A stretch of DNA of 64,000 nucleotides from an uncultured Lachnospiraceae bacterium (GTDB lineage: Bacteria > Bacillota > Clostridia > Lachnospirales > Lachnospiraceae). The stretch spans positions 62,001 to 126,000 of the forward strand of contig ONNQ01000001.1 of assembly GCA_900319245.1 (NCBI GenBank), in the 5' to 3' direction. Under the pieces are notes generated by a model that made no database searches, was not told the origin of the DNA, and saw nothing but the letters and a program-made list of their open reading frames with translations. Position numbers and translations under genes: made by a program. Below, one piece after another: positions 1 through 8,651 of this stretch. Position 1 is the first letter of the stretch. Every line of letters begins with the position of its first letter.

Positions 1-4
1 TATA

Positions 5-33
5 TTGCAAAATAATGGAAAATATGGTAATAT
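5..33 (+). promoter_or_regulatory. Sigma-A type promoter of the HTH-Uma2 gene
   Basis: TTGCAA (5-10) and TAATAT (28-33) are separated by exactly 17 bases. A strong ribosome site (AAAGGAGG, about 43-50) follows just before the ATG at 58, so this is a compact promoter for the first gene. Confidence 0.6.
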
Positions 34-57
34 CCTTCTGACAAAAGGAGGAGTCAT

Positions 58-906
58 ATGACGATCGAGGAGATGAGAAAAAAGAAAAGGGAACTCGGAT
101 ATACAAATCAGATGATCGCGGAGCGGACGGGAATCCCGCTCAGCACTGTGCAGAAGATCTTTGCCGGCGCAACCGCGTCTCCCAGAAGGGATACTATAGC
201 CGCGCTGGAGAAGCTGCTTGCACCGGGCACGGGCGAGTACGGGGAATTCAGGCCTGATACGCCGTCTGTCAGAGAATCAGTACCAGCTTATAGTGGAAAG
301 CCGTCCCGGCCGGGCATAGACGGCACACAGGCCCTGCGGTCCGGAACCGGCCCCCATACGCTCAAGGATTATCTGGAACTGCCGGAGGATCAGCGGGTGG
401 AGCTCATCGACGGAGTATTCTATGACATGGCGGCTCCGACAACGATCCACCAAAGCATAGCCGGCTTTTTGCATAAGAAACTTCTGGACCATGTTTTAGA
501 ACACAAAGGTCCCTGTTATCCTTTTATATCACCGGTTGACGTGCAACTGGACTGCGACGACAAGACTGTGCTCCAGCCTGATGTGCTGGTTGTCTGCGAC
601 AGAAGCAAATACAGAAACTGCAGGGTATTTGGCGCGCCAGATCTGGTCGTGGAAGTGCTGTCTCCTTCATCGAGGAAGAAGGATATGCAGATCAAATTGG
701 CCAAGTATTACAATGCCGGCGTAAGGGAATATTGGATCATCGATCCCGAGAAGAAACTCCTTGTGCAATATGACATGGAACATTTGGAACTGCCGGTGGT
801 CTATAATGCCGATATGGAGATCCCGGTCCTGATCTGGGATGGGACCTGCAGGATCGATCTGAAGGAGATGTATGAGGCAATCAGCTTTCTCTGGGAGACG
901 GATTGA
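58..906 (+). CDS. HTH-Uma2 fusion protein (XRE-like helix-turn-helix plus PD-(D/E)XK-like domain)
   Basis: The first 60 residues form a helix-turn-helix of the XRE/lambda-repressor type (NQMIAERTGIPLSTVQKIF), followed by a low-complexity linker to about residue 100. Residues about 105-275 match the Uma2 family (DUF820, restriction-endonuclease fold): the family blocks LPEDQRVELIDG, QPDVLVVC, DLVVEVLSPS and REYWIIDP are visible. The biological role of Uma2 proteins is not established; the fold suggests a nuclease. The ATG at 58 has a strong ribosome site and its own promoter. The gene stands alone, ahead of the cobalamin locus and unrelated to it. The DNA target is unknown. Confidence 0.85.
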   Translation: MTIEEMRKKKRELGYTNQMIAERTGIPLSTVQKIFAGATASPRRDTIAALEKLLAPGTGEYGEFRPDTPSVRESVPAYSGKPSRPGIDGTQALRSGTGPHTLKDYLELPEDQRVELIDGVFYDMAAPTTIHQSIAGFLHKKLLDHVLEHKGPCYPFISPVDVQLDCDDKTVLQPDVLVVCDRSKYRNCRVFGAPDLVVEVLSPSSRKKDMQIKLAKYYNAGVREYWIIDPEKKLLVQYDMEHLELPVVYNADMEIPVLIWDGTCRIDLKEMYEAISFLWETD

Positions 907-1019
907 GGGATGGAAAGCAGTGAAAGTCCGGAAGGGTAGTTCGGACCCGGATACAAGAAAGCAGCTTCGGAAAACGAGACAGGCAGACCAAGGGAAGCAG
1001 GCGCTTCGGGCGGATCTCA

Positions 1020-1048
1020 TTGTCGGACCTTGACGAATGTGATAGGAT
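1020..1048 (+). promoter_or_regulatory. Possible promoter of the cobalamin operon leader
   Basis: TTGTCG (1020-1025) and TAGGAT (1043-1048) are 17 bases apart, about 50 nt upstream of the riboswitch. Both boxes are imperfect. It is the best placed candidate in the 190 nt between the preceding gene and the aptamer. Confidence 0.35.
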
Positions 1049-1094
1049 GAATAAGGTAACAAACCGTGCCGGTGCAATACCGGCGCGGTGATAA

Positions 1095-1290
1095 CTGAAT
1101 CATGCGGAAGGTGTCGGGCGCATGCGGGTAAGGCCGCATGTGTCCGGTGAAAAGGGAAGCAGGTGAGAGTCCTGCACGATCTCGTCACCGTGATTCGAGA
1201 GCGCATGCCTATGATCCACTGGGAGACCGGGAAGGAAGGTACAGCGCGTCTGATCGATCAGCCGGGAGACCTGCCTGCCGCAGTACGAGG
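1095..1290 (+). promoter_or_regulatory. Cobalamin riboswitch
   Basis: The conserved cobalamin aptamer core is present: AAAAGGGAAGCAGGTGAGAG at 1147-1166, then a TCCTGCACGATCTCG block, a CCACTGGGAGACCGGGAAGG-like segment near 1216-1236, and the 3' B12 box CAGCCGGGAGACCTGCCTGC at 1259-1278. The order and spacing are those of the adenosylcobalamin class. About 100 nt downstream is an intrinsic terminator (1383-1406), so control is most likely by ligand-dependent transcription termination. It would repress the whole cbi/btu/cob locus when cobalamin is plentiful. The 5' boundary is approximate. Confidence 0.9.
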
Positions 1291-1382
1291 GAGCCGCAGT
1301 GCGCGGATTCCGGGCCACGAGGCATTGGCTGTACGAAACATGGAGATTGGTGGAACCTGCACCGGTCTGTTTGTGCTATGTA

Positions 1383-1406
1383 CTTCGCCCCTCGGCGAAG
1401 TTTTTT
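1383..1406 (+). terminator. Riboswitch-controlled intrinsic terminator
   Basis: CTTCGCC and GGCGAAG form a short GC-rich hairpin with a very small loop, followed directly by six T residues. It lies between the cobalamin aptamer and the first cobalamin gene, the expected place for the riboswitch expression platform. Confidence 0.85.
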
Positions 1407-1515
1407 GATGCTTTTTAATCCTGGCGCCTGCAGTAGAGTCCCGCCCGGTATCGTTGAGCGGAGCAAGCAGGGGCTCACAGGATTAGAATGGTGCAAACAT
1501 AAGGAGGAGAGACAG

Positions 1516-3177
1516 ATGAAGAGATTAGCAGCAATGATAGCGCTTATGCTGACAACGCTTACGATCGCCTCTTGCGGTGGTAAGCAGACAGCAGCTGAAC
1601 CCGCAACTGAAGCGGCAACAAGCACTGCAGGAGAGGCAGCTGCAGAGACAGCGAATGAAGCAGAGGCAGCGGATGAAGCGGCGACCGATGACGAGGTACA
1701 GGCACCGGCGCTGGCGCTTCCGGACGGTTACTACACAGCGGATTTCAAGACGGACGGCAGTATGTTCCACGTCAATGAGGCGAAGGACGGAAAAGGTATC
1801 CTTACCGTAAAGGACGGTGAGATGACGATCCATATCGTGATGCCCTCGAAGAATGTCGTAAATCTTTTCCGGGGATCAGCGGAAGACGCACAGAAGGATG
1901 GCGCAGAGCTCATTCAGCCGAAGGTTGAGGAAGTCACATACAGCGACGGCACGACGGAAGAGGTGAACAGCTTTGACGTTTCTGTGCCCTATCTGAATCA
2001 GACATTTGACCTTGCGCTGGTAGGAACAAAAGGAAAATGGTACGACCATAAGGTATCGGTTTCCAATGCGGTGCCGATGGATGCAGCAGGATCCGAGGTC
2101 AGTGAAGAGGACCAGAAGGCAGCGGATGAAGTGGCAGCCCTGATCGACGCGATCTATGTACAGGAATGGACCGAAGAGACCGATCAGATGTGTGCGGACG
2201 CCAAGGCGGCCTGGGACGCGCTGACGGATGCGCAGAAGGCGCTGGTGGAAGGCGAATCGGCGGATCCTGACTATTTTGGCAGAGATACAGGCGATGCGTC
2301 GAAAGATGATCCCCGTAACGGCGATGAAATTGGCGAGAAGGAGCTTCTCGTCGTGAGTTTTGGAACTTCCTTCAACGACAGCCGCGCGGAAGACATCGGC
2401 GGTATTGAGAGTGCGCTGCAGGAAGCATATCCTGACTGGGCGGTGAGAAGAGCCTTTACCGCGCAGATCATCATCAATCATGTGCTGGCAAGAGACGGAG
2501 AGAAGATCGACAATGTGGAGCAGGCGCTGGAGCGCGCGGCAGCCAACGGCGTGAAAGAACTGGTCATTCAGCCCACGCATCTGATGCACGGCGCGGAATA
2601 TGATGAGCTCACGCAGGCTGTGGACAATTTCCGCGATATGTTTGAATCTGTCGAGATCGCAGAGCCCCTTCTGGGTGAAGTCGGCGCAGATGCTTCTGTA
2701 GTCAACGCGGACAAGGAGACGGTCGCAAAGGCGGTCGTACAGACAGCTGTCGAGGCTGCAGGATATGACAGCATTGAGGCGGCCGCAGAGGACGGAACCG
2801 CGTTCGTGTTTATGGGACATGGAACTTCCCACGCAGCAAAGGTCACTTACAGTCAGATGCAGACACAGATGGAAGATCTCGGTTTTAACAATGTCTTTAT
2901 CGGAACCGTGGAAGGCGAGCCCGAGGAAACTTCCTGCGAGGCGGTCATCGAGAAGGTCCGGGAAGCGGGATACACCAAAGTTGTCTTAAGACCTCTCATG
3001 GTCGTCGCAGGCGATCACGCCAACAACGATATGGCGGGCGAAGACGAGGACTCCTGGGTGAGTCAGTTTGAGGCAACCGGCGCATTTGAGAAGGTCGACA
3101 CGCAGATCGCCGGTCTCGGAAGCATTCCCGCCGTGCAGGAGATCTATGTACAGCACACCGGAGAAGTTATGAAGTAA
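1516..3177 (+). CDS. cbiK: Lipoprotein sirohydrochlorin cobaltochelatase (CbiK) with NEAT-like N-terminal domain
   Basis: The ATG at 1516 is chosen because AAGGAGG lies just upstream and the product then starts with a lipoprotein signal (MKRLAAMIALMLTTLTIASC, lipobox Cys about residue 20). The frame is open upstream through the riboswitch, but that part is not coding. A Glu/Ala-rich linker leads to a beta-rich domain (about residues 60-185) resembling the NEAT-like domains of Clostridial surface proteins. The C-terminal half, from KELLVVSFGTS, is CbiK, which inserts Co(II) into sirohydrochlorin. Likely metal ligands by alignment to Salmonella CbiK are His435 (FMGHGTSH), Glu466 (TVEGEPE) and His501 (AGDHANND). 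An anchored, extracytoplasmic chelatase is unusual. Other ways to read it are a surface tetrapyrrole or cobalt-binding protein. Confidence 0.88.
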   Translation: MKRLAAMIALMLTTLTIASCGGKQTAAEPATEAATSTAGEAAAETANEAEAADEAATDDEVQAPALALPDGYYTADFKTDGSMFHVNEAKDGKGILTVKDGEMTIHIVMPSKNVVNLFRGSAEDAQKDGAELIQPKVEEVTYSDGTTEEVNSFDVSVPYLNQTFDLALVGTKGKWYDHKVSVSNAVPMDAAGSEVSEEDQKAADEVAALIDAIYVQEWTEETDQMCADAKAAWDALTDAQKALVEGESADPDYFGRDTGDASKDDPRNGDEIGEKELLVVSFGTSFNDSRAEDIGGIESALQEAYPDWAVRRAFTAQIIINHVLARDGEKIDNVEQALERAAANGVKELVIQPTHLMHGAEYDELTQAVDNFRDMFESVEIAEPLLGEVGADASVVNADKETVAKAVVQTAVEAAGYDSIEAAAEDGTAFVFMGHGTSHAAKVTYSQMQTQMEDLGFNNVFIGTVEGEPEETSCEAVIEKVREAGYTKVVLRPLMVVAGDHANNDMAGEDEDSWVSQFEATGAFEKVDTQIAGLGSIPAVQEIYVQHTGEVMK

Positions 3178-3203
3178 GACGCGAACATCAAACACACAAG
3201 TAA

Positions 3204-3254
3204 AAAAGCGCGGATGCCGGAATCGTTTTCTGTGTACGGTATCCGCGCTTTGTG
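3204..3254 (+). terminator. Hairpin between cbiK and btuF
   Basis: AAAGCGCGGATGCCG and CGGTATCCGCGCTTT are inverted repeats with a loop of about 20 nt. There is only a short T run after the stem, so it may be a partial terminator or an mRNA-stabilising hairpin that lowers expression of the genes downstream. Confidence 0.5.
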
Positions 3255-3286
3255 ATAGGGGAACAAAAGAGGCATAAAAGGGCACA

Positions 3287-5005
3287 ATGAAGGCGATTGG
3301 AAGAGCAGCAATCTGGTTTATACTGTCTATATGGATCATTATGGCGGCTGGATGCGCCGGCAGTGATACGGCGCAGCGGGAAGAAGGGCCTGTATGCTGG
3401 GCGTCCGCGCAGCTGCAAGGCGGCAGCGGCAAAGCATTCGTGGAGACGCCCTGCCCGGTCTATAAAAAAGAGGGAACGCTGTGCGCGCTGATCACCTGGA
3501 GCAGCGACCACTACGACTATATGATCGTAAATGAGAAAAAGATTCTGCAGGTCAACACGGAAGGCAATGCGCAGTTTATGGTCCCTCTGGGCAGTCTTGA
3601 GGAGATCGCCGGTGAAGCGGCGGGTGCGGAGTCCGGCGGTGCTGAAATGTTGCCGGATGCTTTAGGTGGAACTTCGCTTGAGATTGATGTGCAGGCGGAC
3701 ACGACTGCGATGAGTACGCCCCACTTGATCGACTACACGCTTTCATTTGTTTTTTATAAAACGCAGGAAGAAGCGGAGGGAGCCGGGACGGAAAAGGCTG
3801 ATGACGGCGACTCTGCGCAAGAAGAGGAAACGGCGGTTGACGAAGAAGTGATGGAAGAAGCGGCAGCCGTTGAAGAGGCCGGCGAAGCGGAGAAAGCATC
3901 CCAAACACTTTCTGGAGAAAAGGCGCCTGACATTGATGGCCTGACATTCTTATCTAAAGATGAAAATGTGTATGCGGAGTGTTTTGCCATCTATCGGTAT
4001 GAAGGCGGATATGCGGTGCTCTCTGTCGACGACGGACGCCGCTATTTGATCGTGCCGGAAGGGGGCGCGATTCCGGAAGGTACAGACGGACAGGGCGGCG
4101 GTGCAGTCCTGAAAGATGAAGACGGACAAGAGCTGATTGTTCTGCAGCAGCCGCTGGACCGAATCTATCTGGCGGCCTCAGCGGCCATGTGCCAGTTCGA
4201 TGAGATCGGCGCAGTTCGAAATGTGATCCTGTCGGGGCTGGAGCGGGATGACTGGTATATAGAGTCGGCCCGGGAAGCGATGGACCAGGGCACCCTTTCC
4301 TATGGCGGCAAATACAGCGAGCCGGATTATGAGAGGATCGTTGAAGCCGGCGTCAATCTGGCCATCGAGTCCACTATGATCCTGCACGCACCCAAAGTGC
4401 AGGAGAAGCTGGAGCTTCTGGGCATCCCTGTTTTCATCGACCGCTCGAGCTATGAGAGTGAGCCGCTCGGAAGAGCGGAGTGGGTCAGGGTCTACGGCCT
4501 TCTCACCGGATGCGAAGAAGAGGCGGCGAAGGCATTTGATGAGCAGAAGGGGTACGCGGAGGCGTTAGCACCTATCCCGGAAGGAGATACCCGTTCACTT
4601 GCTGTCTTTTCGATCAATGCGGCAAGACAGGTCGTGACAAGGAGCCGCGAGGGATATCTGGGCAAAATGGTTGAGATCGCAGGCGGTACACTGTGCACGC
4701 CGGTTTTGGACAGCAGTCTTGCGACGGAAACGGTCAGCATAGAGTCCTTCTATGCGGCAGCCGAAGACGCAGACATTCTGATCTACAACGCCTCTATCGA
4801 GGACGCCCCGGAGGACCTTGCTGAACTTTGTGCGAAGGACAGTATTTTGACACAGTTCCGCGCAGTCAGCGAGGGAAATGTGTGGTGCATGCGCAGTTCT
4901 CTATACCAGAACGCGAACCGGACCGGTGCGATCCTGCGGGATCTGCATGCCATCGTGACGGGAGAAGCGGGCGATGAGACGGAGTTTTTCTACAGGTTAA
5001 AGTGA
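3287..5005 (+). CDS. btuF: BtuF-like ABC transporter substrate-binding lipoprotein
   Basis: The product opens with a membrane-spanning signal ending in a lipobox (WIIMAAGC, Cys about residue 23). Residues about 30-165 look like a NEAT-like beta domain (ITWSSDHYDYMIV, TTAMSTPHLIDYTLSF). An acidic Ala/Glu linker follows. The C-terminal 300 residues are a cobalamin/iron-siderophore type periplasmic binding protein (IVEAGVNLAIES, LLGIPVFIDRSSYES, DADILIYNASIEDAPE). Together with the BtuC permease and BtuD domain downstream it forms a complete importer, presumably for corrinoids or their precursors. At 572 residues it is much longer than ordinary BtuF (about 300) because of the added N-terminal domain. 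The ribosome site is weak. Confidence 0.85.
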   Translation: MKAIGRAAIWFILSIWIIMAAGCAGSDTAQREEGPVCWASAQLQGGSGKAFVETPCPVYKKEGTLCALITWSSDHYDYMIVNEKKILQVNTEGNAQFMVPLGSLEEIAGEAAGAESGGAEMLPDALGGTSLEIDVQADTTAMSTPHLIDYTLSFVFYKTQEEAEGAGTEKADDGDSAQEEETAVDEEVMEEAAAVEEAGEAEKASQTLSGEKAPDIDGLTFLSKDENVYAECFAIYRYEGGYAVLSVDDGRRYLIVPEGGAIPEGTDGQGGGAVLKDEDGQELIVLQQPLDRIYLAASAAMCQFDEIGAVRNVILSGLERDDWYIESAREAMDQGTLSYGGKYSEPDYERIVEAGVNLAIESTMILHAPKVQEKLELLGIPVFIDRSSYESEPLGRAEWVRVYGLLTGCEEEAAKAFDEQKGYAEALAPIPEGDTRSLAVFSINAARQVVTRSREGYLGKMVEIAGGTLCTPVLDSSLATETVSIESFYAAAEDADILIYNASIEDAPEDLAELCAKDSILTQFRAVSEGNVWCMRSSLYQNANRTGAILRDLHAIVTGEAGDETEFFYRLK

Positions 5006-5012
5006 GGAGATC

Positions 5013-6662
5013 GTGGCAGGAAATCTGATGATCCAGGGCACCATGTCCGGTGCCGGAAAGAGCATACTGACAGCGGGAATCCTGCGTGTTCTGCGGCAGG
5101 ATGGCTACCGCGTGGCGCCGTTTAAGTCCCAGAACATGGCGCTCAATTCGTATGTGACGCGGGAAGGGCTGGAGATGGGCCGCGCCCAGGTCGTACAGGC
5201 GGCCGCGGCGGGGATGGAACCCTCTGCGGACATGAATCCCATCCTTCTAAAACCCATGGGCGACACGACGTCGCAGGTCATCGTAAACGGCAGACCGATT
5301 GGGAAAATGCGCGCCGCCGACTACTATAAGGTCAAAAAATCGCTCGTCCCCGATATCCTTGCCGCATACGAGAGGCTTCGTGAGCGGGCGGATATCATCG
5401 TGATCGAGGGAGCAGGCAGCCCTGTTGAGATCAACCTGCGGGAAGGGGATTTTGTCAACATGGGGCTCGCTGAAATGGTGGACGCGCCGGTGCTGCTTGC
5501 GGGCAATATCGACCCCGGCGGTGTCTTCGCGCAGCTTCTCGGAACGATACAGCTTCTGAGGCCGGAAGAGAGGGCCCGCGTCAAAGGACTGATCATCAAC
5601 AAATTCCGCGGAGATGTAAGTCTGCTGCAGCCGGGGCTCGACATGTTTGCCGAATACTGCGACATCCCCTTCGCGGGCGTTGTTCCGTGGATCAGGCTGG
5701 ACCTTGACGAAGAGGACAGCATGTCGGAGAAGCTCGCGGGGCGGGGAGCCGGAGCAGGAGCAGATACTTCGGTGGATATTGCTGTGATCCGCCTGCCTTA
5801 TATCAGCAATTATACGGATTTCGCGCCGCTCGAAAGGCTTCCGGGTGTCACTGTGCGCTATGTCGCAGAAGCTTCTTTACTGGGACAGCCCGACCTGATC
5901 ATCCTGCCCGGGACCAAAAACTCGATCGGCGACCTTCGCTGGCTCCGTGAATCGGGTATGGAAGCCCGCATTCGGGATGCGGCCGGCAGATCTCTTCTGA
6001 TCGGGATCTGCGGCGGCTTCCAGATGCTGGGAAGAAGAATTCTGGATCCATTGGGAAGTGAGACCGGCGGTACGGAAGATGGACTGGGACTGCTTCCTGT
6101 TGAAACGCTCTTCAGCGCGGATAAGTATACCAGGCAGGTTCATGGAACTGCCCGGCAGCTGCCCGGCGTGTGGGCACCGCTCTCAGGACTGCCTGTTTCA
6201 GGCTATGAGATCCATATGGGAAGGACGGAATATCTTGCAGATGGGGATAAAGGAACATTTGTATTCGCGGAACTAGCCGGTATGGAAAATGCTATGCCTG
6301 CAGAAGAAATGCCTGATGGGGCTGTTACACTTGTAGAAGAAGCTCCTGACGGAGCCGTCTGCGGGAATGTGCTTGGCACATATCTCCACGGAATTTTTGA
6401 TGAAACGCCGTTCCGGAGCGCCTTAATTGACCTCTTGCGGAAGAGAAAAGAGGGAACCTGCCCAGAGGCAGAAGCTTTTCACACACTTACAGGGTGTGAT
6501 ACCGACCTTTCGGGAGTTGAATGTACGCTTTCGAGGCGTGAAAGTGCCCTTTCTGGGATCGAAAGCGCCCGGCAGATACAGGACAGGCAGCTGGACATGC
6601 TTGCAGACGTGCTGCGAGAGAGCCTGGACTGGGAGCTGATCTACCGGGCGATCGGAATCTAA
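5013..6662 (+). CDS. cbiP: Cobyric acid synthase
   Basis: The enzyme amidates the b, d, e and g side chains of adenosylcobyrinate a,c-diamide with glutamine and ATP. The N-terminal P-loop synthetase domain (MIQGTMSGAGKS) carries the family block FKSQNMALNSYVT. The C-terminal class I glutaminase domain has the nucleophile in GICGGFQMLG and a closing catalytic His in YLHGIFDE. At 549 residues it is slightly long for the family; the C-terminal tail after about residue 470 has short SG(V/I)E repeats not usually seen. The start is GTG at 5013, with GAGGAG upstream. It follows btuF by 7 nt, so it belongs to the same transcript. Confidence 0.95.
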   Translation: MAGNLMIQGTMSGAGKSILTAGILRVLRQDGYRVAPFKSQNMALNSYVTREGLEMGRAQVVQAAAAGMEPSADMNPILLKPMGDTTSQVIVNGRPIGKMRAADYYKVKKSLVPDILAAYERLRERADIIVIEGAGSPVEINLREGDFVNMGLAEMVDAPVLLAGNIDPGGVFAQLLGTIQLLRPEERARVKGLIINKFRGDVSLLQPGLDMFAEYCDIPFAGVVPWIRLDLDEEDSMSEKLAGRGAGAGADTSVDIAVIRLPYISNYTDFAPLERLPGVTVRYVAEASLLGQPDLIILPGTKNSIGDLRWLRESGMEARIRDAAGRSLLIGICGGFQMLGRRILDPLGSETGGTEDGLGLLPVETLFSADKYTRQVHGTARQLPGVWAPLSGLPVSGYEIHMGRTEYLADGDKGTFVFAELAGMENAMPAEEMPDGAVTLVEEAPDGAVCGNVLGTYLHGIFDETPFRSALIDLLRKRKEGTCPEAEAFHTLTGCDTDLSGVECTLSRRESALSGIESARQIQDRQLDMLADVLRESLDWELIYRAIGI

Positions 6663-6693
6663 GGGGAGAATCACAGAAATAGGAGAGAATCCA

Positions 6694-7320
6694 TTGAAAG
6701 TCGACCACATCAGACCGCAGGACATAGAGAATACAAGCATGCAGATCATCCGTGAGGAGCTGGCGCAGATGGGAAAAGAAATTCCTGCAGAACTCGCGCC
6801 GGTCGTTATGAGGGTGATCCATACGACGGCAGACTTTGAATATGCGGATACAATGGCCTTCTCGCCCTGCGCGATTGAAAAGGCGAGGGAAGCGATCCGC
6901 AGCGGCGCCAGGATTGTGACGGATACGAACATGGCGCTTGCCGGCGTGAATAAGAAGGCGCTTGCAAAGTGGGGCGGTGAAACGATCTGTTTCATGGCGG
7001 ATCCGGAAGTCGCGGAAGAAGCTTCTGCGCGCGGGATCACCCGCGCGGCCGTCAGTATGGAGAGAGCGGCAGCTCTCGATGGACCGACGATCTTCGCGAT
7101 CGGGAACGCGCCGACAGCTCTGCTAACGCTCAGGGAACTGATCGATACAAAAGGATACAAGCCTGCGCTGATCATTGGAGTGCCGGTTGGATTTGTCAAT
7201 GTAGTCAATGCCAAAGAACAGATCATGGAAACACAGATCCCTTGGATCGTGAACCGCGGCCGCAAGGGCGGAAGTGGTGTCGCGGCAGCAATCTGCAACG
7301 CGATCCTGTACGGGATGTAA
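6694..7320 (+). CDS. cbiC: Cobalt-precorrin-8 methylmutase
   Basis: CbiC moves the C-11 methyl group to C-12, giving cobyrinate. The 208-residue length and the blocks TDTNMALAG, GNAPTALLTL and PVGFVNVVNAKE are those of CbiC/CobH, and the catalytic-site His may be the one in VIHTTAD. The start is TTG at 6694 with AGGAGAG upstream; no better ATG is available without losing the conserved N-terminus. The stop codon lies inside the first unit of a three-copy 30-bp tandem repeat that fills the gap to cbiD. Confidence 0.95.
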   Translation: MKVDHIRPQDIENTSMQIIREELAQMGKEIPAELAPVVMRVIHTTADFEYADTMAFSPCAIEKAREAIRSGARIVTDTNMALAGVNKKALAKWGGETICFMADPEVAEEASARGITRAAVSMERAAALDGPTIFAIGNAPTALLTLRELIDTKGYKPALIIGVPVGFVNVVNAKEQIMETQIPWIVNRGRKGGSGVAAAICNAILYGM

Positions 7321-7393
7321 GGAATGTGAGGAATCCTGTGCGGAATGCAGAAAATGAGGGGAATCCCGTACGTGATGTAAGAAAAGCAGGGGA
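7303..7393 (+). repeat. Three-copy 30-bp tandem repeat across the cbiC/cbiD junction
   Basis: Units at 7303-7332, 7333-7362 and 7363-7393 each begin ATCC(T/C)GT(A/G)CG and end in an AGGGGA/GAGGA-like purine block. The first unit covers the cbiC stop codon and the last supplies the ribosome site of cbiD. The units are diverged, so the expansion is not recent. Confidence 0.8.
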
Positions 7394-7394
7394 A

Positions 7395-8600
7395 ATGACA
7401 GAACAAACAGCTTTTACAGATACAGCTGAATATGTGGAAAAGGACGGCAAACGCCTGCGCCGCGGCTTCACAACAGGAAGCTGCGCAGCGGCGGCAGCGA
7501 CAGCAGCGGCCCAAATGCTGATGACGGGTGAAATTGTTGAGATGGTTCAGATTCAGACGCCGGGCGGGCCGGTGTACAACGCGCAGATCCTGGATGCAGA
7601 GATCCTGGAAAAAGCATGGCCTTCCGGGCGGAAGAGGACTTCCTGTCGCTGTGCGGTCTTAAAGGATGGCGGCGACGATCCCGATATTACGACCGGCACG
7701 CGGATTGTGGCAGAAGTCTCTCTGAGCGATGAGCCGGGGATCACCATTGATGGCGGAGCAGGCATCGGCCGCGTGACCAAACCGGGATTGGACCAGCCGG
7801 TGGGACAGGCGGCGATCAACCGCATTCCCAGACAGATGATCGCAGAAAACGTGGGCAAAATATTGCGCGAATGGCAGAATATGCGGAATGCTCCCAAAGG
7901 GCTTCATGTTGTGATCAGCGCTCCGGACGGAGAAGCGATTGCGGAGAAGACCTTTAATCCCAAGCTGGGGATTGTCGGCGGCATTTCTATTTTGGGGACA
8001 ACCGGCATTGTAGAGCCCATGAGTGACCGGGCGATCGTGGAGACGATCCGTGCGCAGATGCGTGTTCAGAAGGCGCAGGGGCGGCGATATGTGATCGCGG
8101 CACCGGGAAACTATGGACTGGCCTTTCTGCAGGAGCAGCATAATCTTGATGAAAGCAACGCTGTGCAGATTTCAAACTTTGTCGGCGAAGCCGTAGAAAT
8201 GGCTGCGGACTTAGGCTTTGAAGGGTTTCTTCTGGCCGGCCATATAGGGAAACTGGTAAAAGTGGCAGGAGGTGCTCCCAATACCCATTCCAAGTATGGG
8301 GATCGGAGGATGGAAACTCTGTGGGAGATGGCAGCAGTGTTTTGCCCTGAAGAGAACAGAGAGAGTCTTAGAAAGGAAATCCTGGAGTGTGTCATGACGG
8401 ATGCGGCGCTGGAGGTCCTGGACAGCCATGGACTAAAGGAAAAGACGGCGCAGGAGATGGCGCGAAGGATCTGCGCAAATCTGGTGCAGTGGTCCGGGGG
8501 ACGGCTCAGAGCAGAGACAATTGTATTCTCTCATCAGAATCGTGAACTTGTGCGCTCACAAGGCGCAGAGGAGATGATCCGGGCCTGCATGGAAAGATGA
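7395..8600 (+). CDS. cbiD: Cobalt-precorrin-5B C1-methyltransferase
   Basis: CbiD methylates C-1 with S-adenosylmethionine after ring contraction. The family N-terminus LRRGFTTGSCAAAAATAAA is intact, with further blocks GGDDPDITTGT, GLDQPVGQAAIN and LAGHIGKLVKVAGG. The ATG at 7395 gives 401 residues, normal for the family. An open frame reaches further upstream, but that part only translates the tandem repeat. The ribosome site (CAGGGGA) sits very close to the ATG and is provided by the last repeat unit. Confidence 0.95.
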   Translation: MTEQTAFTDTAEYVEKDGKRLRRGFTTGSCAAAAATAAAQMLMTGEIVEMVQIQTPGGPVYNAQILDAEILEKAWPSGRKRTSCRCAVLKDGGDDPDITTGTRIVAEVSLSDEPGITIDGGAGIGRVTKPGLDQPVGQAAINRIPRQMIAENVGKILREWQNMRNAPKGLHVVISAPDGEAIAEKTFNPKLGIVGGISILGTTGIVEPMSDRAIVETIRAQMRVQKAQGRRYVIAAPGNYGLAFLQEQHNLDESNAVQISNFVGEAVEMAADLGFEGFLLAGHIGKLVKVAGGAPNTHSKYGDRRMETLWEMAAVFCPEENRESLRKEILECVMTDAALEVLDSHGLKEKTAQEMARRICANLVQWSGGRLRAETIVFSHQNRELVRSQGAEEMIRACMER

Positions 8601-8651
8601 AAAGCGGCTGAGCAGCAAGGAAGCGATGGATCAGTATGGAAAGGTGAAGAT

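Noticed and set aside
1138..1515. Upstream extension of the cbiK frame
   Set aside because: It runs through the riboswitch and terminator; the true start has a strong ribosome site and yields a proper lipoprotein signal.
7303..7393. CRISPR-like array
   Set aside because: Adjoining 30-bp units without spacers; a simple tandem repeat. No other regularly spaced repeats or cas genes were seen in the window.
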